DNA of 64,000 nucleotides from Zingiber officinale (GCF_018446385.1 NC_055992.1:57550799-57614798); one strand, 5' to 3'. Shown: positions 21,413 through 33,205, numbered from the stretch's first letter. Notes: generated from the letters alone by a model not told the origin. Numbers and translations are program-made.

Positions 21413-24147
21413 CAAATGAAAATCAATAACACATCTTTTAATTCCAATAAGAGAAAGGAACCTTCGCAGATGAATCAAACATATCTTTGGCATCTAAGGC
21501 TTGGTCATATTAACTTAAGTAGGATTCAAAGGCTTATAGCTGATGGACTCTGGGTTCATTAGTGGTGGAAAACTTTCCAATTTATGAATCTTGCTTGGAA
21601 GGTAAGATGACCAAGAGATCTTTTAAGGCCAAGGGGTATAGAGCCAAAGATGTGTTAGAACTGGTTCATTCTAATTTGTGTGGTCCTATGTCTATCCAGG
21701 CAAGAGGTGGTTTCAAATACTTTATCTCCTTTATAGATGATTATTCGAGATACGGATACATTTACTTGATGCGCCGCAAGTCTGAGTGCTTTGATAAGTT
21801 CAAAGAGTACAAGGCTGATGTGGAGAAATGCCTTGGTAAAAGTATCAAGACACTACGGTCTGATCATGGTGGCGAATACCTCTTAGGAGAGTTTAGGAAT
21901 TACTTATCAGAGGTCGGGATTCAATCCCAATTATCTGCACCTGGTACACCCCAACAGAATGGTATGGTAGAATAAAGGAATAGGACTCTTATGGAAATGG
22001 TTAGATCGATGATGAGTTATTCAGAATTACCAAATTCATTTTGGGGATATGCTCTGGAAACAGCAGTGTACATTCTGAATATGGTATCTTCTAAAACAGT
22101 TCCTTCTACTCCCATGGAATTGTGGAATAGACGTAAGCCTAGTTTGAGTCATATCCGGATATGGGGTACTCTAGCACATGCGCTGAAGGGAGATACTGAC
22201 AAGTTGGAATCACGTACAGAAGTATGTCTGTTTGTGGGATATCCTAAGGGAACGAAGGGTGGTTTGTTTTATAATCTTAAAAATCAGAAGATTATTGTTA
22301 GCACCAATGCTCGATTTTTAGAAGATGATTATGTAATGAACCATAAGCCCATGAGTAAAATTATTCTAGAAGAAATAAGAGAGGACACGTCTATTTTAGT
22401 ACCAACAGTACAAGATGAAGTACCACAAGAGACTGCAACACGTGTCACACATGATACACAACCAGAGACAGTGCCTCGTCATAGTGGGAGGGTTGTAAGG
22501 CAACCTGAGAGATTCATGTTTTTGGGAGAGTCTTCAGACTTGATCCCGGGTAAACATGAACCTGATCCCCGGACATATGACGAAGCACTCCAAGATAAAG
22601 ATGCAGTATCTTGGCAAAAGGCAATGAATTCTAAAATAGAGTCTATGTATTCTAATAAGGTCTGGGAGCTTGTAGAACCACCAGATGGTGTGAAAGCCGT
22701 TGGGTGCAAATGGATCTACAAAAGGAAAAGAGGGACAGATGGGAAGGTAGAAACCTTCAAAGCAAGGCTTGTTGCGAAAGGGTATACTCAGAAAGAGGGA
22801 ATCGATTATGAGGAGACCTTTTCATCGGTAGCTATGCTTAAGTCTATCCGAATACTCTTATTCATTGCCGCTCATATGGATTATGAGGTTTGCCAAATGG
22901 ATGTCAAGACATCTTTCCTTAACGGAAGTCTTGAAGAAAACATCCATATGAAGCAACCAGAATGGTTCATTGAAAAAGGCAAAGAACATCTAGTGTGCAA
23001 GCTCAATCGGTCCATTTATGGACTGAAGCAAGCTTCAAGATCTTGGAGCATCCGGTTTAACGAAGTAATCCAGTCATATAGATTTATTCAATGTCTGAAT
23101 GAGTCTTGTGTATACAAGAAGTGCAACGGAAACGTGGTGGTATTTCTTGTACTATACGTAGATGACATTTTGTTAATTGGCAACAATATCAAAGTATTAT
23201 CATACATAAGGGTATGGTTGTCCAAACAATTCGATATGAAGGACTTAGGAGAATGTGCACACATTCTTGGGATCAAAGTCATAAGGGATCGCAAGAAAAG
23301 GATGTTGTGCCTATCTCAAGCTTCATATATAGATACAATCCTTACTCGTTTTAGCATGCAAAACTCCAAGAAAGGTTTCTTACCTTTTTGGCATGGAGTA
23401 GCTTTATCTAAAGAGATGTCTCCGAAGACATCAAAAGAGATAGAGGACATGATGACAGTTTCTTATGCTTCGGCTGTGGGAAGCCTAATGTATGCAATGT
23501 TGTGTACGAGACCGGGTATCTGTTTTGCCGTTGGCATGGTTACCAGATATCAAAGTAACCCTGGGCAAGGACATTAGACTACGGTAAAGCATATATTGAA
23601 GTACCTGAGAAGGACTAGAGATTATATGCTAGTTTACCAAGTAGATGATTTGCTCCCTATGGGTTACACGGATTCAGACTTCTAATCAGATAGGGATAAT
23701 AGTAAGTCTACATCGGGCTATCTGTTTACTCTAGGAGGTGGGGCCATTGCATGGAGGAGTGTTAAGCAGAAATGCGTTTCAGACTTAACCATGGAAGCTG
23801 AGTATGTGGCAGCCTCTGAGGCAGCCAAAGAAGCTGTATGGCTCAGGAATTTCCTAATGGACTTAGATGTGATTCCTGGTTTGCCCAAAATCATCACAAT
23901 TTATTGTGATAATAGCGGTGCAGTTGCAAACTTGAAGGAATCACGAGCCCATAAGGCGAGTAAGCATATAGAGCGCAAGTACCACCTGATACGAGACATC
24001 GTCAAGCGAGGAGAAGTTGTCGTTGCCAAGATTACATCAGCAGATAACCTAGCAGATCCTTTCACTAAGGCCCTTCTGGTGAAAGATTTTGATTGGCTTA
24101 TAGAGGGGATGAGAATTAGATGTATGACAACAGATATGACAACTTAG
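21413..24147 (+). pseudogene. Element B integrase, reverse transcriptase and RNase H (broken)
   Basis: After the TAA the frame resumes with MKINNTS and the pre-integrase zinc region (LWHLRLGHINLSR). A one-base loss near 21549 shifts the frame. The integrase core has LVHSNLCGPM where C has LVHSDLCGPM, so the first catalytic aspartate is an asparagine; a TAA at 21973-21975 lies beside the catalytic glutamate. Reverse transcriptase (from 21991) is intact, including [10 protein letters not shown] at about 23152-23181. A TAG at 23575-23577 replaces the tryptophan expected after GQGH. RNase H follows with one more stop (TDSDF*SD) and the usual ADPFTKAL end. Confidence 0.88.
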
Positions 24148-24169
24148 TCTTTTAGTATAAGTGAGAGAC

Positions 24170-26579
24170 TGTTAGAGTGTATACTAAAAGCCTAGCTTTT
24201 GTAAACATTTATTTTTGAAATAAGAGAATAACATTGGTCAAATATCTACATTTATTTGCTAAGTGTAGTTGTTCAATTAATTTATAATGTAGATAACATG
24301 GTGTGTGGTGTCACACACAGAAGATCATATTATCAGTTCTTTATAAATTATAAACAGTTGCTTACGACTAAGATGGAAAGGAACAAACCGTTGGAATAGT
24401 CGTAGTGTAATTAAGTATTGGTTTATCTTGACTAATAAATTACACTAGTACACTCTAAGTGTATTGAGTAGGACCATTTAAGGTAAGTTCTTTTTATACT
24501 GACTTAGTAAAAGAACAAGACCTTAGTTATTATGGAAGTGTGTGCTCTTAATCCTAATATAATAACAAGCACATATATTTTGTATTTATTTCTTTAGCTT
24601 ATCAAAGGGTGAGATTTAGCTCGATAAATCAATAGGTCCGATAAGTTGGGAAATGATATTACTTATAGTGTGTGTTGTTGATTATAGAAGGAAACTCTGT
24701 CCTAGTAATCTAGGTTGAGAATGTCCCCAAAAGGAGCTCATAAGGATTGTCATATTAAACCTTGCAGGTGGACTTAGTCCGACATGACAATGAGGTTGAG
24801 TGGTACTACTCTTGGACAAAGACATTAATTAAAGAGAGTTGTTAGTAACTCAATTAAATTAATGGACATTCGATATCTTAAAAACAGGGAGACTAACACA
24901 CTTATGATAATAAGGAGCCCATAATATAATTTGGGATTGGTGCGGTAGTGCAATAATAACTCTCTAGTGGAATGATTTATTATTAATGAACTTGACTTGT
25001 GTGTTCGGGGCGAACACGGGATACTCGAGCTCACCGGGAGGCCAAAATCAATTTCTCCTCTAGGTCCCTGTCGTAGCCTCAATGAAGCCTTAAATCCATC
25101 CATGTAAAGCCCATCTTAGTGTCCAAGAAGGGGGCTGGCCCAAGGCTTGGTGACCAAGCCATGGGTCGGCCACTATCTTCTTAATGTGGGTTGGCCCTTT
25201 GCTTGATGCCCAAGCAATAAGGGGTTGGTCACCATAATTCAAATAAGGAGGGGTGTTTTGAATTTTTAAAATCTTCTCTTTATAGATAACTACAAGGTTT
25301 AAAAGAAGGATTTTAAATTTACAAAACTTTCCTTATTTGAATTAGGCCACATGTTTTAAAAGAAAGTTTAAAAGTTTTAAAACTTTCCTTTTGTAACCAT
25401 CCTCATGATTTTTTGGGAAAAAAAATGAAGGGAGTTTTAAATTTGAAACTTTTTATTTTTGTAACCATATTAAAATAGAAAATTTTAGAAGAGAAGTTTT
25501 AAATTTTAAAATTTGGTTTTAATTTTATAACTTTCCTTTTTTAACATCCACATTCGGAAATTAAAAGAGAGCTTGTAAAATTTTATAAGAGCTTTCCTTC
25601 TTTGCTTATAAAATTTTTACAAAATATTTCTTTCTTCTCTTAAGGGCTGGCCACCCTTGCTTGGTGCCCAAGCAAGGAGCCGACCAATCATTAAATCAAT
25701 CAAGAAAAAATAAGGAATTAAAAAGGAGGAAAGGAAAAACAAGAGGAAGATTTTAATTTTTGTAAAAATCTTTCCTTATTTGCCTTGGGCAAGTATTATA
25801 AAAGAAGGGAGGAGAGGCCTCCTGAGAAATCAATTCTTATTCTCTTGTTGGAGCTCTCTCTTATGGCCAACCCTCTCTCTTTCCTTTCCCCTTGCTCTCT
25901 TTTGTTCCTTGGTGGTGGTGGTGGCCGAATACTAGAGAAGGAGGAGGAGCTTTTGGGTGGTGTTCATCTTGGAGGATCGTCGCCCATACGATGTCCAAGA
26001 GGAGGCGAGGAATACGGCAGAAGATCTCGAGATTATTAGCATACAAAGAAGAGGTATAACTAGTAATTATTTTCCGCATCATGCTAGTTCTTCTTTGTAT
26101 GAATTCCAAACACAAGAGGCATATGATTCTAGAGTTTCGAATTTGTGATTCGAGTTTGTGTTTTTTTTGTTTTTTGAATTTGTGATTTGATTGTTCTTTT
26201 TGGTTAAACCTAATATTATTTTAGGAAATTAAATATTTAATTTCGTTAAGAGGTTTTGTCGAGGCAGTGGTGGATGCTCCCATACCCAAGAAGGTCATGT
26301 GCCTCGCCATGTTTGTCCTAGAAATCGATTTCTGAAATAGATATTTAATTGAATTTGTAACATAGGTTGATTTGGATCAATAATGTTAAGTTCTGCTTAC
26401 AATTCAAATCTAAACCATTAAGAACAGACAAGTTTAATTTGGAATCAATAATGTAAAGTTCCGTTTGCGATTCCTAATTTAATTTCTAAAGAACACAATA
26501 GGTTGTTTAGGAAAGGTTCGACACTTGTACAAAATTTTTGTACAGTGGAATCGGTACGATCTTCCTTGGACCTACAACA
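24170..26579 (+). repeat. 3' LTR of element B
   Basis: The 2410-bp LTR starts TGTTAGAGTG after the purine tract and ends CCTACAACA next to the GGTTG duplication. Compared by eye with the 5' LTR, its outer parts differ by about 7% but a central stretch (about 25260-26120) by only about 1%. Confidence 0.92.
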
Positions 26580-26584
26580 GGTTG

Positions 26585-27856
26585 ATCCACCTGAAGGGAT
26601 CAAACTCATTGGGTGTAAGTGGGTCTTCAAGGTGAAGATTGACATGGATGGACATATGAATACTTATAAAGGTAGATTAGTGACTAAAGGATTCAAATAA
26701 ATTCATGGTATAGACTATGATGAAACCTTTTCACCAGTTATAATGCTCGTCTATTCCGATCATGCTTGCAATTACAACTTACTATGATTATGAGATCTGG
26801 TAGATGGATGTCAAAACTACATTTCTCAATGGAAATCTACTCAAGGATGTGTACAGGACACAACATGAGAGTTTTGTTGATCTAGAGCATGCTAGAAAGG
26901 TAAATATGTTGCAAAGATCCATATATGGATTAAAGCAAGCTTCTAGAAGCTGGAATCTTCGATTCGATGATGCGATCAAAACATTTGGTTTCATTAAGAA
27001 TGAAGATGAACCTTGTATCTACAAGAAGTTTAGTGGGAGCACAGTCATCTTCTCATATTGTATGTAGATAACATACTTCTCATTAGAAATGATATCCCTA
27101 CTCTTCAGTCAGTGAAGACTTGATTTGGGAATTGTTTCTCAATGAAGGACTTAGGTAAAACAACATATATTTTATGCATCAAGATCTATAGAGATAGATC
27201 CAGGAGATGGCTTGATCTAAGCTAGAGTACATATATTGATAAGGTGGTTAAACGTTTTTCCATGGAGAATTCCAAAAAAAAAGGGGTCCTTGCCTATGTC
27301 ACATGGTGTGAGTCTTTCGAAGACTCAATGCCCCTCTTCTAAGGAACAAAGAGACCGCATGAATTAGATTCCTTATGCATCTATTATATGATCTATCATG
27401 TACACCATATTTTGTACTCATCAAGATGCCTCATATGCGTTATGTTTGACAAGAAGATATCAGTCAGATCCAGGTGAAGGTCACTAGGTAACAGTCAAGA
27501 ATATTCTTAAGTACTTGAGAAGAACTCAAGATTATTTCTTATCTTTGGAGGCGATAAAGAGCTTGCTGTAATGGGTTACAGCTGTTGCTGTAAATGGTTA
27601 CAATGGTGCAAGCTTCCAAATTGAGAAGGAAGATTCTAGATTATAGTTAGGGCATGTATTTTACTTAAATGACGGTCTTGGGTATTGGATATTACAATTA
27701 TTCCATCTCATTCGAGGGATCATCGATATATGAGATATGAGGATATGCAGAGAGCCAAACAATGCTAACATTATGGATCCTTTGACCAAGGCTTTGGCAC
27801 CGAGGAAGCATGATGGTCACACTAGGTCAATGGATATTAGATATTTCAGTGATTGA
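26585..27856 (+). pseudogene. Element A reverse transcriptase and RNase H (broken)
   Basis: The copia frame cut by B at 16688 resumes here with PPEGIKLIGCKWVFKVK. The region MDVKTTFLNGNL and [17 protein letters not shown] identify the copia reverse transcriptase. A frameshift lies just before the active site, which reads YVDN rather than YVDD (about 27058-27070), so catalysis would be lost even if the frame were repaired. The segment before RNase H reads DPGEGH followed by TAG at about 27495. RNase H is badly decayed and ends MDIRYFSD plus a stop at 27854-27856. Confidence 0.85.
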
Positions 27857-28927
27857 CACTAGTGACATAAGGAGATTGTTAGTGTAAGCCCTAAGAGGCA
27901 ATCAAGAGTTGATTGACTTAGGACATTTTGTATCATATTTTGTTATTTCATTAGAAGGTAAAGGTTATGATTATTATATTTACTTCAGTTCAGTGCCGAA
28001 TGAATAAGTATAATAATGTCCTAGGGTAGAAGGTTCTAATCTATAATATATCAATTGGTTGAATTGATAGTGAGATATTGTAGAGAATGCTACTCTAAAC
28101 TATTCCTAGTCAAGCATTAATATACAAGAACAATATTAATGCGTTAAGACTAGCATGTAAGTCAACAGATGACTTAATCTCACAAGTCATGGATATGAGA
28201 TATCAAGTTGACATATGGGTATATATTAGAGAATATGTACTGAATTGATCCGTCATGAGATGTTTCATGGATCGTTATATGTGTCATAAACATTCTCATG
28301 TGACTATTGATATGAATAGTCCTTAGACCTAAAGTCACTACACTCCCTATATAAGGAGTTGTGTACTTTGGTATTGTCAAACGTTACCTATAATAGGGTG
28401 GACTATAACATCACTTGTAGATAAGATCTATACTTTCCATATAACGGAAGTGATATCTGTGGGCCCCTTGATTAGTAGGACACAAGAATGTATGGTCATA
28501 CTCAGATGAGTCAATATAAGATATTGAGCTTATTTGTTTAGTGTGTCTACTTAGAGATCAAGAAACATAAAGATTGATAAGAGGATGACACGGTATATGC
28601 CTCATTGATCAATCTAGATATCAAGGATAGAAGGACCAAGTCATACAAGATAATAGCCACAGAAAGGTTAGGTCAGATCTTAACTTTCTCGTCACTTGGG
28701 TAGAAATGATGCATTGCTAGAGGCCACTCATTACTTATGTATCGCAAATGTTGATTTGGATACATTGCCAATATTACGAGAGCCTATTGGGTCACACAGA
28801 AAGAACATATTAGTTTGGAGATGGGTATTTTAGTTTGACTAAAATACTAAGGATATTAAGAATAATGGGTAAATCCAAAGTGTTGGTGTTATCTTAGTGG
28901 TGATTGGCACTAGTGTTAGTGGGAGAT
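27857..28927 (+). repeat. 3' untranslated region of A holding a second LTR-start-like junction
   Basis: Just after the stop comes CATAAGGAGAT followed at 27877 by TGTTAGTGTAAGCCCTAAGA, which resembles the purine tract and first 40 bases of the A LTR. The genuine 3' LTR starts 1051 bases later at 28928, after a second similar context (GATTGGCACTAGTG, then GTGGGAGAT). Between them lies non-coding DNA with a TATA-like TCCCTATATAAGG at about 28345. It may be LTR sequence of a related subfamily. Confidence 0.55.
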
Positions 28928-29356
28928 TGTTAGTAATTAGTCCTAAGAGTCAATCATGAGATGATTAGGCCTTTTGGGTTACTCATTGAGTCAGACTTAA
29001 ATGAACTCACTCATTGGATTGAGTCAAATCTAAATTAGACACATTGGATTAATGGGTTAGACTCAATGGGTTAGACTTATTGGGTTATTGGATTAATGGT
29101 TATCCAATATAATAATCTAACCCATTAAGAGAAATACAAAGAGACAAAAGACCCTTGGTATTCATGCGATGAATATTTATAAGTTTTTTTGAATGAATTG
29201 TTCATTAGATGAGATTTAGATGAAAAGAGATGAAAGGTATACTTCTCATGTAAAACTTAGTATATGATTGTTTTTCTCCTTCGCATGGATCTTTTGGAGA
29301 AGATCTAGTTAATTTTCCGCTGCGCTTAAGTTTGTTTAGCGCGCTAGATCCCTATA
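28928..29356 (+). repeat. 3' LTR of copia element A
   Basis: This 429-bp LTR matches 12237-12666 along its length. It starts TGTTAGTAATTAGTCC after GTGGGAGAT and ends CCTATA, where the 5' LTR has CCTACA. The host F LTR continues at 29357. Confidence 0.88.
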
Positions 29357-29490
29357 GCTTCTAGACTCAAGAACCTTCGATTCTCTGGATAATTTGCTTC
29401 ACCTACTCAATCAATACTTGACTATACAGTCCTTGTAGATTTGATATCTTTTTATTACATGACAATAATCATACACTTGTAGATTATACA
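29357..29490 (+). repeat. 5' LTR of Athila-type element F, right end
   Basis: This short continuation of the F LTR after element A ends ACTTGTAGATTATACA, a typical Athila LTR terminus, ten bases before the primer-binding site. Confidence 0.5.
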
Positions 29491-29499
29491 TTAAATTTT

Positions 29500-29517
29500 T
29501 GGCATCGCTACCGAGGA
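29500..29517 (+). promoter_or_regulatory. Primer-binding site of element F (tRNA-Asp type)
   Basis: TGGCATCGCTACCGAGGA matches the Athila-type TGGCGCCGTTGCCGGGGA site with four transitions, all of the C-to-T/G-to-A kind expected from methylation decay. Confidence 0.7.
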
Positions 29518-29814
29518 CTATGTTGAAGTCAATATTAATTGGAGAAGTGATTTAGTTAATCTAGACTCCTTTTTCATCTGAAATTCTAAATTTCTTTTCT
29601 TTTATGAAATTCTGCAATTTCTTTTCTTTTCTTCTTTTACTACATTTCTTCTTGCTTTCTAATTGTTTTGTAGGTGTTAGTGTGAGTTTCATTTTATAGG
29701 AAGGACTAGCCTAACAAGAAATCTACTTCCTATAGATACTAAATCAACAGGACATTCCATCGAAGAAGAAACTTGCAAAAGCAATTAAAAGCATAATATT
29801 CTCTAGCAACAATC

Positions 29815-31311
29815 ATGGCAAACAAAACATTGAAAGATTATGCTACATCAAGTGCTAGAGGCTTAAGGTCTAACATCACCAGACCTTCAATTGAGGTCAG
29901 TAATTTTGAGTTAAAGCCTATTGTTATCCAGATGGTACAACATAACCAATTTGGTGGGGGACCAACTAAAAACACAAATCAATACTGTAGGATAAAAAAA
30001 AATTAGATATCTTTACAATTGTATGATATTGTCCACTTTGGATCTAATCCCTCAGGATTTTGCTCTTGGGCTCTACCCAAAAGGTCTCATGCCAATGGAG
30101 ATGACTTTCTTTTATACCCATGATATTTCTCATGTATTTTCAATGTGGGGTTGTGTTTGCAACCTTGCAACCCCAACAATCCCCCCTTAAACAAAGGATC
30201 ACAGGCTTCCTACATCCGATCCTTGACCCACCAGGTCTTCCTACCCCTCGGTCCATTCGACTTACTAGGACTTCCTTGCCTAGCCACAACTAGGACTTCC
30301 TGCCTGGTGTCTGGTCCTCTTGATCCGAACATAGGAGCCCCCACTTTCTTTGTTTGAGGTCAATATTGTAACCACATGACTCAATCAGACCATAGCTCTT
30401 GTCCACAGTCAGCGGTTAAACCTTCTGGTAGTCCGGGCTCTAATACCAATTCTAGGATCGAAAAGAATTTAGATATCTCTACAGTTACATGATATTATCC
30501 ACTTTGGGTCAAAGTTCTCATGGTTTTACTCTTAGGCTCTACCCAAAATGCCTCATGCCAATGGAGATATCTTTCTCTTATAAACCCATGATCTTTCTCA
30601 TGTATTTTCAATGTGAGACTATGTTTGTAACCTTGCAACCCCAACAAATACTTGTAGATTTTCCCTGAAATCTGTGGGACCATATAATGTAATTAGGCTA
30701 TTGCTGAAGCTATAAGATTGATGCTCTTCTCTTTCTCATTGAGGGACAAACAAAAGGCTTGTCTAAATTCACTCCCAGTAGATATCATCACAACTTGGGA
30801 TCAATGCGAGTAGAGTTTTTTAGAGAAATTCTTTCTTCCAAGTAAAATAGCCCATTTGAGGAATCTTATGACACGATTAATGCAAAAAGATAGTGAATCT
30901 CTATTTGAAGCTTGGGATAGATTCAAGGGACTATTACGTCAATACCTCCACCATAGTTTAGAGAAATGACTAATTATCCACACCTTCTACAATAGAATTT
31001 CATATCCTACGAAAGTGTCTTTGGACTTCGCAACCGGTGAAGCTTTAATGAACAAGGGTTTGGATAAAGTCGAAGAAATCATTGAAAATGTGGCCCTTAA
31101 CTACCACTAGTGGGCATCTGAATGAGGTAACCCTGTCAAAATCACTAGTAAGTATGATGTAAATACTCTAGATTTGATTTCTACCAAGATGGATGCACTT
31201 ACAAAAAGGTTTGTTTCATTTAATGTGAATTCTATGAGCATTAATAATGTACCTTGTGCAGCTTGTGGTGATATAGGACACACAGTGAACTCTTGACAAT
31301 TGGGAGCTATC
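29815..31311 (+). pseudogene. Athila-type Gag of element F, split by a TRIM (broken)
   Basis: The start MANKTLKDYATSSARGLRSN is followed by NFELKPIVIQMVQHNQFGG, an Athila-like Gag N-terminus. At 29985 the frame is cut by the TRIM and resumes at 30652, giving IFPEICGTI, then the Retrotrans_gag core (FSLRDKQKACLNSLPVDIIT, MQKDSESLFEAWDRFKGLL). A zinc knuckle CAACGDIGHTVNS ends with a stop in place of the last cysteine at about 31295. Several other stops are present. Element H cuts the gene off at 31311. Gag would form the particle that packages element RNA; this copy cannot. Confidence 0.75.
29986..30646 (-). mobile_element. Complete TRIM (terminal-repeat retrotransposon in miniature)
   Basis: The 661-bp element has LTRs at 29986-30178 and 30451-30646 (193 and 196 bp) and a 272-bp internal part. 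On the minus strand the 5' LTR (right) is followed by a primer site TGGTATTAGAGC (30448-30437), and the purine tract AAGGGGGGAT lies before the 3' LTR (left), which starts TGTTGGGGTTGC. AATAC duplications at 29981-29985 and 30647-30651 are exact. There is no coding capacity, so movement would need proteins from another element. Confidence 0.92.
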
Positions 31312-32285
31312 TGAAAGTCCCTTTCGACCAACAAGAGGGGAGTAAATTGCCTCGCACAATTAAATAATGAATACCTTTCTCAGACTCTTGGCTTTCAAAT
31401 AATTACACACTTAAAGAAATAATAATAGAATTAAGAGGAGTATGAAATAAACAAATTACTTGGTTGAAAATTAGAGGATTGTTACTCCAAGGAAATAAGC
31501 TGATTATGAAGATCTCCTTCTTGAACAAAATGTTGAAGGTGGATAAGCCTCATACACGAAAATAAAGCTTGGAAATGAAAAACAGAAAGAGATTCAAAGT
31601 ACAAAGTGTGTTATACTAAATGGAGAAGACCAGGACTCTATTTATAGCCTACTGGTCAAAACTGACCGTTTGCTAACATGGCACGGTCCGGACACCCCCT
31701 AGTGTGGCAAATCTTATCTTCTCACAAACGGCTATGCAACGGTCAAAGGATAAAGTTTTATGCTTCTCCAAGCACCTGGACCATTGCCGACGTTGATCCG
31801 CAACATCGATGCATTGAGGCACCCTTTCTACACCAAGGTGGTCTAGCACTTGAATAATCTCCGGGCACTTGGACTCCAGGTGCCCAGAATAGCTCCGGCC
31901 GCCCCGGATAAGAGTCAACTCTAAGTTGACTTTTTATTCGGCCTCCTGCTCTGACTCTGTTCGCTTGGGTGATTTCAACCATCAGGAATTGGGCTCACCT
32001 GAACCCATCTTCTGGTCTTCTTGTGTAATCTTCCATTCCTTATTCTCATCCCTTGGAAACTCTGTACACTTCCTTCTCATCTGCCAGCATCCTCTTCCAC
32101 AACACCTCTTCCCTTGGACGTACCGAACTTGCGGACTCCTTCCCATGCCATCCTTCTCACTAGCTACGTCTATCACTCAACTTATTGTGCTCGTAAGTTC
32201 CAGCACACTTAAACACAAGGATCAAACCATAACAAGACCCAACTTGACTTGGTTGATCACATCAAAACTATCATAGGGTACTTAC
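31312..32285 (-). repeat. 3' LTR of element H
   Basis: It begins (plus-strand view) TGAAAGTCCC and reaches TACTTAC, where G was inserted; its last base lies at 36564. A TATA box on the minus strand (CTATAAATAGAG) is at about 31638-31649. The partner LTR is 43934-44920. Both carry short GGGCGCC-type dyads. Confidence 0.8.
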
Positions 32286-33205
32286 TATTGGTCCTTTACG
32301 GCCGACAAGAGGGGTGTGAATTACCCTACACGATAAAAATAAGAAATATCTTTCTAGATCTTATAGCTTGATTAAAATAAACACTTGTACAAAAAGAATT
32401 AAGAAGATAATTAACAAAAAGAAAGAGGCACAAAGATTTACTTGGGTTACAATCAGGGGATTACTAATCCAAGACATTGAAAGCTCACTATCAAATCTCC
32501 TTCTGGCGGAGAAATCTCTTACAACAGTTAAAGTACTAGATTATAAAGCTAAACAGAAAGAATATCATTTACAAGTATTGTTCTGAACTATTGAGATCAA
32601 GGTTGTATTTATAGCCCTGATCTGGGCGTCTGGGTATGGATAAAACTTTATTCACGTCGTAACGGATCGCATCGCAATGGGTTTGGATAAAATCTTTGGT
32701 TCAAGCGCCTAGACCAAGTCCGGGTGCCCGGACACTTGTCAACTTCTATCCACAAAATCACTAAGCCGAGGCACCCCAAGGTTGCCTTGGGGGTTCAGGC
32801 GCTCGGAATAGCTCTAGGTGCCCGAACCAGGGTCAACTCTATGTTGACTTTCTATCCGGGTCTTCCGCTCCGGTTATGCTCGCTTGGGTGATTTCGGTTA
32901 TTCAGAATAGGGCTCACCCGAACCCATTTTTCGACGTTCTTAAGCAACCTTCCGCTCTGGGTTCTCGTCCCTCGAAAACACCGCTTATTTCCTTCTCGTC
33001 CGCCAGCATACTCTTTCGCAGCACCTCGTCATTCGGATGCACTAAGCTTATCGGCTCTCTTCTATGCCGTCCTTCTTGCTAGTTGCGTCTTTCACTCAAC
33101 TTCCTGTGCTCTTAAGTTCCTACACACTTAGACACAAGGATCAAACTACAACAAGACCTAACTTGACTTGGTTGATCACATCAAAACTATCATGGGATAC
33201 TTACA
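32286..33205 (-). repeat. 3' LTR of element G
   Basis: It starts (plus view) TATTGGTCC and ends TACTTACA, followed by the purine tract in reverse (ATCTCCCTC). A minus-strand TATA (GGCTATAAATACA) lies at about 32604-32616. It resembles 35621-36558 throughout. Confidence 0.85.

Larger units (their letters stand above)
16689..26579 (+). mobile_element. Complete Ty1/copia element 'B' with 2.4-kb LTRs
   Basis: Structure: 5' LTR 16689-19097, primer site 19100-19111, gag-protease-integrase-RT-RNase H, purine tract AAGTGAGAGAC before 24170, and 3' LTR 24170-26579. GGTTG duplications flank it. Both the protein and the LTRs are related to elements C and D, so all three belong to one family, probably Angela/Tork-like by LTR size, though that lineage is not proven here. 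Stops, frameshifts and a lost integrase catalytic residue show it is not autonomous. Confidence 0.92.
12237..29356 (+). mobile_element. Ty1/copia element 'A', split by element B
   Basis: Two related LTRs (430 and 429 bp) flank a primer-binding site, a long repetitive leader, gag, protease, integrase, then (after element B) reverse transcriptase and RNase H, and a purine tract before the 3' LTR. This integrase-before-RT order defines copia. Without B and one copy of its target site the element is about 7.2 kb. Flanking pentamers AGTTC and GCTTC match only in part, so its own target-site duplication has decayed or been lost. Every domain is interrupted, so it is not autonomous. Confidence 0.85.
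10800..31311 (+). mobile_element. Athila-type Ty3/gypsy element 'F', 5' LTR and gag, with nested insertions
   Basis: The element is identified by its primer-binding site at 29500-29517 (TGGCATCGCTACCGAGGA, a decayed tRNA-Asp type site typical of Athila) and by a gag whose N-terminus and Retrotrans_gag domain resemble Athila. Element A splits the LTR at 12236/29357 and a TRIM splits gag at 29985/30647. Element H cuts F off at 31311; no F pol was found beyond H. The left edge of the LTR is not defined; about 10.8 kb is where its dyad repeats and promoter begin. Confidence 0.6.

Noticed and set aside
32286..33205. Treating the adjacent LTRs at 31312-33205 as two solo LTRs
   Set aside because: Each has a partner: 31312-32285 with 43934-44920, and 32286-33205 with 35621-36558.
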